The position numbers and the translations under genes were made by a program. Positions 52,913 to 62,409 of a stretch of DNA of 64,000 bases are shown piece after piece; the stretch's first letter is position 1; the number at the start of each line of letters is the position of its first letter. This DNA is from Chloroflexota bacterium (GTDB taxonomy: Bacteria > Chloroflexota > Anaerolineae > UBA2200). The stretch covers positions 1-64,000 of the forward strand of contig JACIWW010000008.1 in assembly GCA_014360905.1 (NCBI GenBank). The letters run 5' to 3'. The notes below the pieces were generated by a model, which was not told the origin of the DNA, did not search any database, and saw only the letters and a program-made list of their open reading frames with translations.

Positions 52913-53703
52913 CTTGATCTCCCTCGCATTTTTGCCCTTCGTCTGAACCATAGATACATCAGCAACATGGCAGCAATGGCAACTTCTATCACTTCTGCTA
53001 CTTGTGTGATGCGGAGAAACCCAAGGGATGGGGCTTCATCGGCTCGGGTAAATTCCAGTAGGAAGTGTCCTAGGCCATTGGTGAACAGATAGATCAATCC
53101 TAGCGAACCAGGCTGCAGATGCAACCTACTCAATCTGTGCAAACCGAGGAATAGCAAGACACCTAGGGCACAGGCCAAAGCTTGGGTCGGAAGGCGCAGC
53201 GCGCAAATGCCGTAGAGATCTGGCAACCAGATACTGAACGGAGAGCGCATAATCAAGCCATAATTGGCCCCATGTATCCACGCGCCAACCCAACCTAGAG
53301 CCTGAGCCAGGGATACGGCAGGCGCCGCCAAGTCCATAAGATGAGGAAAGGATAGGCCTGTAAAGAACGAATAAAGCAATAGGGCAAATATCCCTCCAAG
53401 TAACCCCCCTTGAAAGACCAATCCACCTCCCCAGAAATTGAGCAGTGCAGCTGGATGGCCTGCATAGTCCGCCCAATTTGGCAAAACATAGGCTAGGCGA
53501 GCGCCAATAAGGCCACATGCTAGTACCCATAGTGCAGCGTCCAATATTTGCAGGCTTAGGTATCCCGTCCTATTCCCTCTAAGTTTGGCAGCCCGATAGC
53601 ATTGCCACTGCGTGTAAATCACAGCGGACACAATGCCCAACCAGATAAACACCGAGTATGAATACAAAGAAAAAGATCCATAGCGAAGCAGGATAGGATG
53701 CAT
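52909..53703 (-). CDS. Prolipoprotein diacylglyceryl transferase-like protein with altered active site
   Basis: The 264-residue membrane protein has the Lgt layout (about seven helices; FSLYSYSVFIWLGI near the start, GGGLVFQGGLLGG at 92-104, GHFLLEFTRADE near the end). Several residues essential in E. coli Lgt are changed: the His of VFHGG is Gln98. In the RxxNFxNGE motif Arg is Trp138, Asn is Ala141 and Glu is Ala146. It is therefore unlikely to be a normal Lgt, although lipoprotein signals are common in this window. It may use another acceptor or have lost catalysis. The gene ends in a 4-nt overlap with the amidase. Confidence 0.8.
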   Translation of the reverse strand: MHPILLRYGSFSLYSYSVFIWLGIVSAVIYTQWQCYRAAKLRGNRTGYLSLQILDAALWVLACGLIGARLAYVLPNWADYAGHPAALLNFWGGGLVFQGGLLGGIFALLLYSFFTGLSFPHLMDLAAPAVSLAQALGWVGAWIHGANYGLIMRSPFSIWLPDLYGICALRLPTQALACALGVLLFLGLHRLSRLHLQPGSLGLIYLFTNGLGHFLLEFTRADEAPSLGFLRITQVAEVIEVAIAAMLLMYLWFRRRAKMRGRSR

Positions 53704-53815
53704 AAGTGGTATCTACCTCTTATCCATTCTCTACCAATCCAGTGAAGACAAAGACGGCTTCCATGTCGTCAGGCATTGGCATGGGATACCCAATCTATAT
53801 GTATTGGGACCATTC

Positions 53816-56308
53816 TTATTCCTGAAGACTTTCTACAATGTGTGCGTATTTGTCCGCTAACTCCTCAGCGGCAGCAGTCGAGTCTGATTCTGCGTAGACG
53901 CGAAAAAGCGGTTGATCAGGATCAGGTAGAACCAGCACCCAATCTTGCCCCAACTGCACTTTGACGCCATCCACCTGTATCTCCCGGTGCTCCTTGTAAC
54001 GTTCGTGTAATAAGCGCATGACAGTCCCCTTGGCTTCCCACGGGCAAGGAACAGAGCGCACTGCCATGTACTGTGGGGGCAGCGAAGCCGTGATTTCAGA
54101 TAGCCGCACATTTTGTGTGGCCAAGAATTCGAGCAATTTAGCCAGAGCCATTATGCCATCCACTGCGGGTTGAAATTGAGGGAAGATGAAATTGTCAGCA
54201 CCATCCGCAGCCATTACGACACCTTCTTGGGTCGCAGCTTCCATGACATCGTGCATGTCTGCTTTGGTACGAATCACACGTCCACCGTATTGCGCTGCAA
54301 CCATTTCTAATGTGCGAGAGACAGTAACAGGCACGGCGATGATGCCCCCACTATATGCGCGCAATGCTAGAGCTGCCAACGCAATAGTGGCAACGCCACT
54401 GGGCAGAATCTTGCCTCGATCGTCCACTAGAAAGATTTTCTCGCCCCCAACGTCTAACCTTACCCCTAGGTTCGGACCCAGCGCCGCGCAAATAGCAGCT
54501 AACTGCTGCAAAGATTGTTGGAATTCCGCGGATGGAATGGACATCTTGCTTTCATCTAGCGCCGCATTGAGTTCCACCACTCTGACCCCAAGATGTCGGA
54601 GGATATTAGGCAAAACAAGCGAGGTGGGAGCGTTGGCATAGTCCACAACGATGGAGAAAGGAGCATTTTGGATGGCCTGGGTGTTCAGCCGGGCGAGAAA
54701 ATCAGCTGTATAAGTCTCAATGACGTCAGGTTGATACTCAATGAGCCCGATCTCATCGAGATAGACGCGTCGGAAATCCTCGCGGAAAAAGATGCGTTCT
54801 ATGTTGCGTTCGGCATCTTTGCTCAAGTTCAAGCCACGGCTATCCATGAACTTGATATCAACCACGCGGTTGTCATGTGGAGAAAGGCGGACATGGAGGC
54901 CACCCGCCGCCCTAATTTTGCGGGTAATGTAACGAGCCACGGGGATGGGCACGCTGCGCAAATCACGCACGTGAATGCCCGCAGAGGGCAAGCCAGAGAT
55001 CAACCCGCGCTTCAGCATACGGGGGCTGCGGTGGGGATCGCGGTTGATGGTTACCACGGCTCCTTTGGGCAAAGTAGTGCCAAAGGCTGCTCCCAACTTG
55101 GTAGCGAACTCCGGCGTCAGATCCACATTGACTTGTCCAGTGACTCCATATCGCCCAAAAAGCACACGGCGCCCTTGAGAACCCCAGATAATGCTGGCTT
55201 TCACTGTTGCTCCGGCTTCGACTACTTTCTCCGGCCATATCTTGACATTTGGATGAATGATCGCTCGCTCGCCAACTGTGCTCATGTCACCCACTACGGC
55301 GCCTTCAAAGATGACTACTTTGCTCTTGATACTGCATTGCCGGCACACGATGGCGCCACGCAGTTCTACTCCTTCGCCCACGTAAGAATTTCGCCAGACA
55401 ATGCTGCGGTCAACTTGAGCTCTGTTATCGATAATGGTATAGTCGCGGATTACGCTTGGCCCCCGCACAACCACGCCTCCCTTGATTTTCACGCCATTTC
55501 CTAGATAGATGGGGCCATAGAGATGTGCATCTGGGGCGATCTCTACATTGTCACCACTCCACACTCCAGCGCCGATTTCTCTGCCAATGGGTTCGAGATG
55601 GACACGTCCCTCCAATACATCGCTGCACGCACGCATATATTCCTGAATATTCCCTACATCGCACCAATAACCATCAGATACATAACCATAGAGAGGTTCA
55701 CCTTTTGCTAGCAGGATGGGGAACAGGTCTTTGCTGAAATCAAAGGCTTTGCCTGCTTCGAAGAGGTCCAACATTTGCGGCTCTAGCACATATATGCCAG
55801 TATTGACTGTGTCGGAAATGACTTCGCCCCAACTGGGCTTCTCCTGGAATTCTAGGATGCGCCCTTCTCCATTGAGAATCACTACGCCATATTCCAGTGG
55901 ATTCGGCACTCGATATAAAGTCAATGTCGCTACCGCTTTTTTAGCCTTGTGGTACTGAATGATGGCACTGAGGTCAAAATCAGTTACTGCATCGCCGCTG
56001 ATCACAATGAAAGTGTCATCCAAGTATTGTTGCGCATTCTTCACACTCCCCGCCGTGCCAAGAGGGATTTCTTCGATGGAATAGTTGATTTCCATGCCCA
56101 GCGCTGAGCCATCTCCGAAATAATCTTGTACTATGTCAGCCATGTATTGCAGAGTCAGCACTACTTGGGTGATGCCATGTCTTTTTAAGAGCTCCAGGAT
56201 ATGAAAGAGCACAGGTTTGTTTACCAGGGGTACCATTGGCTTGGGGCGGTTGATGGTCAATGGCCGCAACCGTGAACCCTCACCACCCGCCATGACAACC
56301 GCTTTCAT
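53816..56308 (-). CDS. Nucleotide-sugar transferase / phosphomannomutase-like fusion
   Basis: The 830-residue protein joins three parts: an NTP transferase (1-235: [41 protein letters not shown]), a left-handed beta-helix (about 250-365) and a phosphohexomutase-like domain (about 375-820). In the last part the phosphoserine loop (TASHNP in active enzymes) reads [11 protein letters not shown] and the metal loop DGDADR reads LDVGGEKIF, so mutase activity is doubtful. The family is annotated as mannose-1-phosphate guanylyltransferase/phosphomannomutase and occurs in cyanobacteria, actinobacteria and Chloroflexota. The ATG at 56308 is chosen because GGAGGGATAG precedes it. Confidence 0.88.
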   Translation of the reverse strand: MKAVVMAGGEGSRLRPLTINRPKPMVPLVNKPVLFHILELLKRHGITQVVLTLQYMADIVQDYFGDGSALGMEINYSIEEIPLGTAGSVKNAQQYLDDTFIVISGDAVTDFDLSAIIQYHKAKKAVATLTLYRVPNPLEYGVVILNGEGRILEFQEKPSWGEVISDTVNTGIYVLEPQMLDLFEAGKAFDFSKDLFPILLAKGEPLYGYVSDGYWCDVGNIQEYMRACSDVLEGRVHLEPIGREIGAGVWSGDNVEIAPDAHLYGPIYLGNGVKIKGGVVVRGPSVIRDYTIIDNRAQVDRSIVWRNSYVGEGVELRGAIVCRQCSIKSKVVIFEGAVVGDMSTVGERAIIHPNVKIWPEKVVEAGATVKASIIWGSQGRRVLFGRYGVTGQVNVDLTPEFATKLGAAFGTTLPKGAVVTINRDPHRSPRMLKRGLISGLPSAGIHVRDLRSVPIPVARYITRKIRAAGGLHVRLSPHDNRVVDIKFMDSRGLNLSKDAERNIERIFFREDFRRVYLDEIGLIEYQPDVIETYTADFLARLNTQAIQNAPFSIVVDYANAPTSLVLPNILRHLGVRVVELNAALDESKMSIPSAEFQQSLQQLAAICAALGPNLGVRLDVGGEKIFLVDDRGKILPSGVATIALAALALRAYSGGIIAVPVTVSRTLEMVAAQYGGRVIRTKADMHDVMEAATQEGVVMAADGADNFIFPQFQPAVDGIMALAKLLEFLATQNVRLSEITASLPPQYMAVRSVPCPWEAKGTVMRLLHERYKEHREIQVDGVKVQLGQDWVLVLPDPDQPLFRVYAESDSTAAAEELADKYAHIVESLQE

Positions 56309-56360
56309 GAGGCTATCCCTCCTCCAATATGGTGCTGGCATCCATTTTGTTTGCAATTAC

Positions 56361-56389
56361 ATCATACCACAAAGTTTGCCATAAGCCAA
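56361..56389 (-). promoter_or_regulatory. Promoter of the sugar-nucleotide transferase fusion and genes behind it
   Basis: On the minus strand TTGGCT (56384-56389), a 17-bp spacer and TATGAT (56361-56366). Confidence 0.7.
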
Positions 56390-56394
56390 TATCT

Positions 56395-56423
56395 TCTACA
56401 TTGCGCATGCTTTGTGCTATAAT
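56395..56423 (+). promoter_or_regulatory. Promoter of the L,D-transpeptidase gene
   Basis: TCTACA (56395-56400), a 17-bp spacer and TATAAT (56418-56423). It is back-to-back with the promoter at 56361-56389. Confidence 0.75.
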
Positions 56424-56450
56424 GGATAATAGCACAGTTCTGGATAAGGC

Positions 56451-57485
56451 ATGGAACAGCAGATTCGAAACAAAGCCGAGATAGAACGATTGCTCAGTTT
56501 GGGTCGTGCCACAGCGGAAGCGGGGCATTGGTCTGCAGCTCGACGCTATTTCGTTCGTGTGCTGAGAATAGACCCTGCTAACGAAGAAGCCTTGCTTTGG
56601 CAAGCAGGGCTAGCCGATGACCCTCGTGAGTCCATTGCCTATCTGCAGCAAGTGCTGAAAATCAACCCCAATAATAAGCGGGCACAAGCAGGCCTGGAAT
56701 GGGCAAAGCAGCGGATGCAAAAGACCCAGCAAGTGGCCGTCGAACGAGCAATCTTTTCCTACTTATGGCCTGTTCTTCTGATAGGTTTGTTGCTGCTCTG
56801 CATCGCAGGGGGCGCGTTCAGCCTAATGAATAATGATGCTCTGCGTGGCTTTATCTTTGCCCCCACCACTACATCTACGGCAACGCTGACGCCCACTTCT
56901 ACACCTACATTGACGCCAACTGCCATGCCCACTGCAACATCCACTCCGACTGCCACGCCTACTGCTACGCCGACCAGTACTGCGACACCCACGCCTACAG
57001 CAACGAATACCTTGATGCCGAGCCCTTCGCCAACCCAAACTTCCTCGCCGACAGCCGTTCCTCCTATAACTCAGCCTGTGCGTGGCGAGAAGTGGATCGA
57101 AGTTGACCTCTCTACACAGAGGCTCATTGCCTATGAGGGGGAGGTAGAAGTTTTTCGTGTTGAGGTATCGACAGGCGCTGCCAGCACGCCTACGGTAACT
57201 GGTCGTTTCCGCATCTATCGCAAATTGCTCTCGCAGACGATGGTCGGCCCAGATTATGTGCAGCCCAACGTGCCCTATGTAATGTATTTCTATGGTGCGT
57301 ATTCCCTGCACGGGACTTATTGGCACAATGACTTTGGTCGGCCGCGCAGTCACGGATGCGTGAACCTTCGTGTGCAGGATGCAAAGTGGCTGTTTGAGTG
57401 GACCGATCCCCCGCTTCCGCCAGGCGCCACTGAGGTCTGGGATACTACACGTGGTGCCGGCACTTTGGTAGTGATCCACGAGTGA
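56451..57485 (+). CDS. TPR-containing membrane-anchored L,D-transpeptidase (YkuD)
   Basis: The 344-residue protein has TPR-like helices in the cytoplasm (10-90), one membrane helix (101-123), a Thr/Pro-rich wall-spanning spacer (138-207) and a YkuD domain (212-343). The active site is HGTYWH and SHGCVN, with Cys303. It would form 3-3 crosslinks in peptidoglycan or attach proteins to it. The combination of cytoplasmic TPR and external YkuD suggests that the enzyme is positioned by an internal partner. It has its own promoter. Confidence 0.9.
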   Translation: MEQQIRNKAEIERLLSLGRATAEAGHWSAARRYFVRVLRIDPANEEALLWQAGLADDPRESIAYLQQVLKINPNNKRAQAGLEWAKQRMQKTQQVAVERAIFSYLWPVLLIGLLLLCIAGGAFSLMNNDALRGFIFAPTTTSTATLTPTSTPTLTPTAMPTATSTPTATPTATPTSTATPTPTATNTLMPSPSPTQTSSPTAVPPITQPVRGEKWIEVDLSTQRLIAYEGEVEVFRVEVSTGAASTPTVTGRFRIYRKLLSQTMVGPDYVQPNVPYVMYFYGAYSLHGTYWHNDFGRPRSHGCVNLRVQDAKWLFEWTDPPLPPGATEVWDTTRGAGTLVVIHE

Positions 57486-57486
57486 A

Positions 57487-57515
57487 TTGACTGTTGTCGA
57501 CTTTTATGGTATAAA
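57487..57515 (+). promoter_or_regulatory. Promoter of the T-box/aspS unit
   Basis: TTGACT (57487-57492), a 17-bp spacer and TATAAA (57510-57515), with a predicted start near 57522. Confidence 0.82.
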
Positions 57516-57522
57516 AGCGCCA

Positions 57523-57878
57523 AAGCGGTGAAGGAGAGAGTAGGAGATCCACCGAAGCACAGAGAGCTACGCCAGGTGAGAGGTAGCCTTCAGGAATCTC
57601 TGAAAGACACTCTGGAGCTGCGCGGTCGAAAAGCTGATTAGCAAAAGAGCGCCTCGTGTCGTCCTGAATGGGGGACTGCAATGATGCAGAAGCGAAAAGA
57701 TGACTCCGCTCGTTTCAGTAGGACAGGCAATCGTGATTGAACAGCGTAGTAGGCTGCGCCGGATGCTCCCGTTAGCGAGCTTGGGTTATTAACCCACAGA
57801 GTCACTGGCCAGAAGGCTAGTGAGAATAAAGGTGGCACCACGGGAAACCCCGTCCTTTAGTCAGGCGGGGTATTTTTT
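57523..57878 (+). promoter_or_regulatory. T-box riboswitch leader of aspS
   Basis: The T-box core AAGGTGGCACCACGG lies at 57829-57843 and is followed by the terminator CCCCG (57848-57852)/CGGGG (57866-57870) with TATTTTTT. The Stem I region has the GAGAGAGTAG pattern near 57534-57543 and a candidate specifier GAC at 57606-57608 inside GAAAGACACTCTGG, consistent with tRNA-Asp. Uncharged tRNA binding should prevent termination and allow aspS expression. Confidence 0.9.
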
Positions 57879-57894
57879 GTATCGGGAGGTAACG

Positions 57895-59196
57895 ATGCAA
57901 AGGATACGAACAGATGAAGCGCCTAGCCATGTAGGAAAGAGAATCAAGCTTGCCGGCTGGATGCACAACTGGCGCGATTTGGGGCAGTTCGGCTTCCTGG
58001 TTTTGCGCGATGGAGCAGGAACTTTTCAGGCTGTCCTGGATGATGCTGCAGAAATGGCGAAGCTCAAGGGCTTGCAATACGAGACGGTATTGCAAGTCGA
58101 GGGAGTGGTGGCTGAAGAGCCTCGCGCTCCAGGGGGTGCAGAACTGCATGACTGCCAGGTTACGGTGATTTCGCCAGTTCTAGAACCCTTGCCTTTCGAG
58201 ATCAACAAAAAGGAACTAAAGCCCGGCTTGGATGTCTTCTTGGACAATGCGCCGATCGGTTTGCGTCATTTGCGCAAGCGGGCGCTGTTCCGCATCTCAG
58301 CCGAGATCATGGCTGGTTTCCGTGAATACCTGATGCAGCAAGGTTTCGTGGAAATTCAGACGCCGAAGATCGTTGGTTCAGCCACCGAAAGCGGCGCCAA
58401 CGTCTTTGCTCTGGATTACTTCGGTCGCCCAGCTTATCTTGCGCAAAGCCCGCAGTTCTATAAGCAGATCATGGTGGGAGTCTTTGAGCGAGTTTTTGAG
58501 ATTGGCCCGGTTTTTCGTGCTGAGAAACATAACACTGCGCGGCATACGAACGAGTATGTCAGTCTTGACATCGAGATGGGATTCATCCAAGATCACACCG
58601 ATGTAATGGCCATGCTCACAGAGATATTGCGCCATATTTTCAACCGGCTTACCCAGGTATGCCAGCGTGAGATCGATCTGCTTAAGATAAAAGTACCTGC
58701 TATTGGCCAAACGATCCCTGCGCTTCGTCTGCCAGAAGCCCAGCAACTGATTTTCGAGCGCCATGGCGAAGATTGCCGTGGCGAACCGGACCTCTCGCCC
58801 CAGCATGAAGAATGGCTCTGTGAATACGCCGAGCAAGAGCTGGGCTCAGAGCTGTTGTTTGTCACGCACTATCCAACCTCCAAGCGTCCGTTCTACGCCA
58901 TGCCCGATGACCAGGATCCGACGCTTACCAAGAGTTTTGATTTGCTATTCCGTGGATGTGAGGTAGTGACAGGAGGCCAGCGCATTCATCGTTATGAACA
59001 GTTACTAGACAATGCACGAAAGTGGGGGATTGACCCAGAAGACATTGCAGGCTACCTACAGGCTTTCAAGTATGGGATGCCTCCCCACGGTGGTTTTGGC
59101 ATGGGATTGGAACGGTTGCTGATGCAATTGGCACGATTAAGGAACCTGCGCGAGGCTACGCTCTTTCCCAGAGATCTGGATAGAGTGGCTCCGTAA
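57895..59196 (+). CDS. aspS: Aspartyl-tRNA synthetase, archaeal type, probably nondiscriminating
   Basis: The 433-residue class II synthetase has an N-terminal OB-fold anticodon domain (1-105) and the catalytic core with GSATESGANVF, RAEKHNTARHTNEY and GFGMGLERLLMQL. It lacks the GAD insert of the bacterial type (about 590 residues). In archaeal enzymes discrimination between tRNA-Asp and tRNA-Asn depends on Trp26 and Lys85; here the equivalent positions read His24 (GWMHNW) and Pro79 (PRAPGG), as in nondiscriminating enzymes. It would thus also make Asp-tRNA-Asn for GatCAB. GGGAGGT precedes the ATG. Confidence 0.93.
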   Translation: MQRIRTDEAPSHVGKRIKLAGWMHNWRDLGQFGFLVLRDGAGTFQAVLDDAAEMAKLKGLQYETVLQVEGVVAEEPRAPGGAELHDCQVTVISPVLEPLPFEINKKELKPGLDVFLDNAPIGLRHLRKRALFRISAEIMAGFREYLMQQGFVEIQTPKIVGSATESGANVFALDYFGRPAYLAQSPQFYKQIMVGVFERVFEIGPVFRAEKHNTARHTNEYVSLDIEMGFIQDHTDVMAMLTEILRHIFNRLTQVCQREIDLLKIKVPAIGQTIPALRLPEAQQLIFERHGEDCRGEPDLSPQHEEWLCEYAEQELGSELLFVTHYPTSKRPFYAMPDDQDPTLTKSFDLLFRGCEVVTGGQRIHRYEQLLDNARKWGIDPEDIAGYLQAFKYGMPPHGGFGMGLERLLMQLARLRNLREATLFPRDLDRVAP

Positions 59197-59222
59197 AGAC
59201 TATCCCTAGACGCAGCAGGAGT

Positions 59223-59257
59223 GGCTCCCATGTTGCCGAATATGGGGCATGGGAGCC
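59223..59257. other. Hairpin between convergent genes
   Basis: GGCTCCCATG (59223-59232) pairs with CATGGGAGCC (59248-59257). No T-run follows on either strand; possibly a Rho-type or stabilising structure after aspS. Confidence 0.5.
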
Positions 59258-59292
59258 CGGGCCACTTGTTTAGAGATGGATCTTGTATTTTA

Positions 59293-60132
59293 TCACCCCA
59301 TTTCGATCCGTCGCACAAACTCGATCATCCTTGCCAATCCCTTGCGCACGCGTGACAGGCTCCAAGCTCCAATGGCCGTAGGGCTGACTTCTAAGGTGAA
59401 TGGGCCCGAATAGCCGCTGGCCAGCAGGAGCCGCACGAACTCTGCTAGTGGCAGAATCCCCTCGCCTGGCATCTGATGATGTTTCAGAAAACTATAAAGT
59501 GGTGGCCAATCCGGGAAAATGCGCCGCGATACCAAGTCGCTGAAGTGCACATTGACCACTCGCCCGTGAAATAACTCATAGGCTTCCATGAGTGGATAGG
59601 ACGATGCACCCGCATGGGCGGTATCAAACGTGAGGGGCAAATCGTATTGGTCAGCGAAAGCGCGTAGCCGACGTGCATCGTGTAAGATATAATGGGCATC
59701 GGATCGCCGAAAGAACCCAGGGTTCTCTAGAGAAATTTGCACCCCTGGGTTGGCTTGTTCCCGTGCGCGCAATAGCACGTCTGTGAACTCGGCCCATTTG
59801 CGATCTTGTGGAGTAGTTACTTTGGGTACGTGTAGCACGACAAGGGGACAATCTAGCTGTTCAGCCAAGGAAACCAGGCGTGGTAGAATGGACCCTGCGC
59901 TATTCTGCCCGGGGTAGGGCACGATAGGTGGGTGCACGCTGAGCACGGGGAGAGCATATTCCTGACTTAGCCTGCGCACATAAGAGGCACCACGCAGGAT
60001 GATCTCTGGACTGAGGACCAATTCCACCCCCTCGAAACCAGCCTCGCATGCAAGAGCAAAGGCAATCCGCAAGGGGCAATGATACAGAGTGCCAGTGGAG
60101 AAGCTTAGTTTCAACGCAGCGTCCCTTGCCAA
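59293..60132 (-). CDS. Xylose-isomerase-like TIM-barrel protein (AP endonuclease 2 / sugar epimerase family)
   Basis: The 279-residue protein shows the metal-binding strands of the family: GFEGVELVLSPE, LSVHPPI, LVVLHVPKV, VQISLENPG, LTFDTAHAG, VNVHFSDL and FTLEVSP. Members include hydroxypyruvate isomerase, inosose dehydratase, sugar epimerases and endonuclease IV; the sequence does not single out one. The start overlaps the end of nadD by 22 bp, so it probably belongs to the obgE-nadD transcript. Confidence 0.75.
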   Translation of the reverse strand: MARDAALKLSFSTGTLYHCPLRIAFALACEAGFEGVELVLSPEIILRGASYVRRLSQEYALPVLSVHPPIVPYPGQNSAGSILPRLVSLAEQLDCPLVVLHVPKVTTPQDRKWAEFTDVLLRAREQANPGVQISLENPGFFRRSDAHYILHDARRLRAFADQYDLPLTFDTAHAGASSYPLMEAYELFHGRVVNVHFSDLVSRRIFPDWPPLYSFLKHHQMPGEGILPLAEFVRLLLASGYSGPFTLEVSPTAIGAWSLSRVRKGLARMIEFVRRIEMG

Positions 60133-60761
60133 AAAGAGGCATCTCCTTGTGCTTCTTCATCCAGGTAGAGTCGATGCTCGTAAATATATTTCTCGACCTG
60201 AGACGGTAATTGGTAGCGGATGGCCAGACCAGAGCGTACCCGCCGCTGCAAATCTGTCGAAGATATGGATAACTCCGGCGTGTCGATTAACTCGAGCTTG
60301 TTCCGCAAGCCAGGCAACGCTTCTTCCAGTGCGGACAAGTCTACGTGATAACCCGCGCGTTCGGCGACCACGATTCGACATAAAGTTAATAATTCCGCTG
60401 GTTTGTACCAGGATTCAATGTTGGCCAAGGAATCCATACCAATGATAAAGTACAAGTCCACATCGGGTCCGAATTCAGCGCGCAATTGACGTAATGTATC
60501 TACCGTATAGGATGGGCCAGGTCGCTCCGCCTCAATGAGTGAAAGGACAAAATGCGGGTTATCGGCGATAGCCAGCTCAGTCATGCGCACACGGTGTTGA
60601 AAAGCGGAATAGGAACCTTGTGCTTTGTGTGGAGGCTGGCGTGCCGGTACGAACAATACCTTTTCTAGTTGTAGATAAACCCGCGCATCTTCGGTGATCA
60701 CTAGATGCCCATAATGAATGGGGTCAAATGTGCCCCCAAAGACTCCAATACGTCGCTTCAC
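60111..60761 (-). CDS. nadD: Nicotinate-nucleotide adenylyltransferase
   Basis: The 216-residue enzyme joins NaMN and ATP to NaAD, the substrate of the NadE encoded at 51139. The nucleotidyltransferase motifs are GGTFDPIHYGHL near the start and SISSTDLQRRV near the end. GTG at 60761 is preferred because GGAGTGG lies 7 nt upstream and the protein then begins MKRRIGVFGGT; the longer TTG start lies inside obgE. The GTG follows the obgE stop directly, a common arrangement of these two genes. Confidence 0.93.
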   Translation of the reverse strand: MKRRIGVFGGTFDPIHYGHLVITEDARVYLQLEKVLFVPARQPPHKAQGSYSAFQHRVRMTELAIADNPHFVLSLIEAERPGPSYTVDTLRQLRAEFGPDVDLYFIIGMDSLANIESWYKPAELLTLCRIVVAERAGYHVDLSALEEALPGLRNKLELIDTPELSISSTDLQRRVRSGLAIRYQLPSQVEKYIYEHRLYLDEEAQGDASFWQGTLR

Positions 60762-60762
60762 T

Positions 60763-62409
<1,647 letters not shown>

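Noticed and set aside
54593-55504. Long plus-strand frame of about 300 codons inside the sugar-nucleotide transferase gene
   Set aside because: It is the antisense shadow of a clearly conserved gene and has no recognisable motif.
56870-57060. Repeat array in the L,D-transpeptidase gene
   Set aside because: The repeated ACGCC/ACTGC triplets simply encode the Thr/Pro-rich spacer; they are not a CRISPR or satellite.
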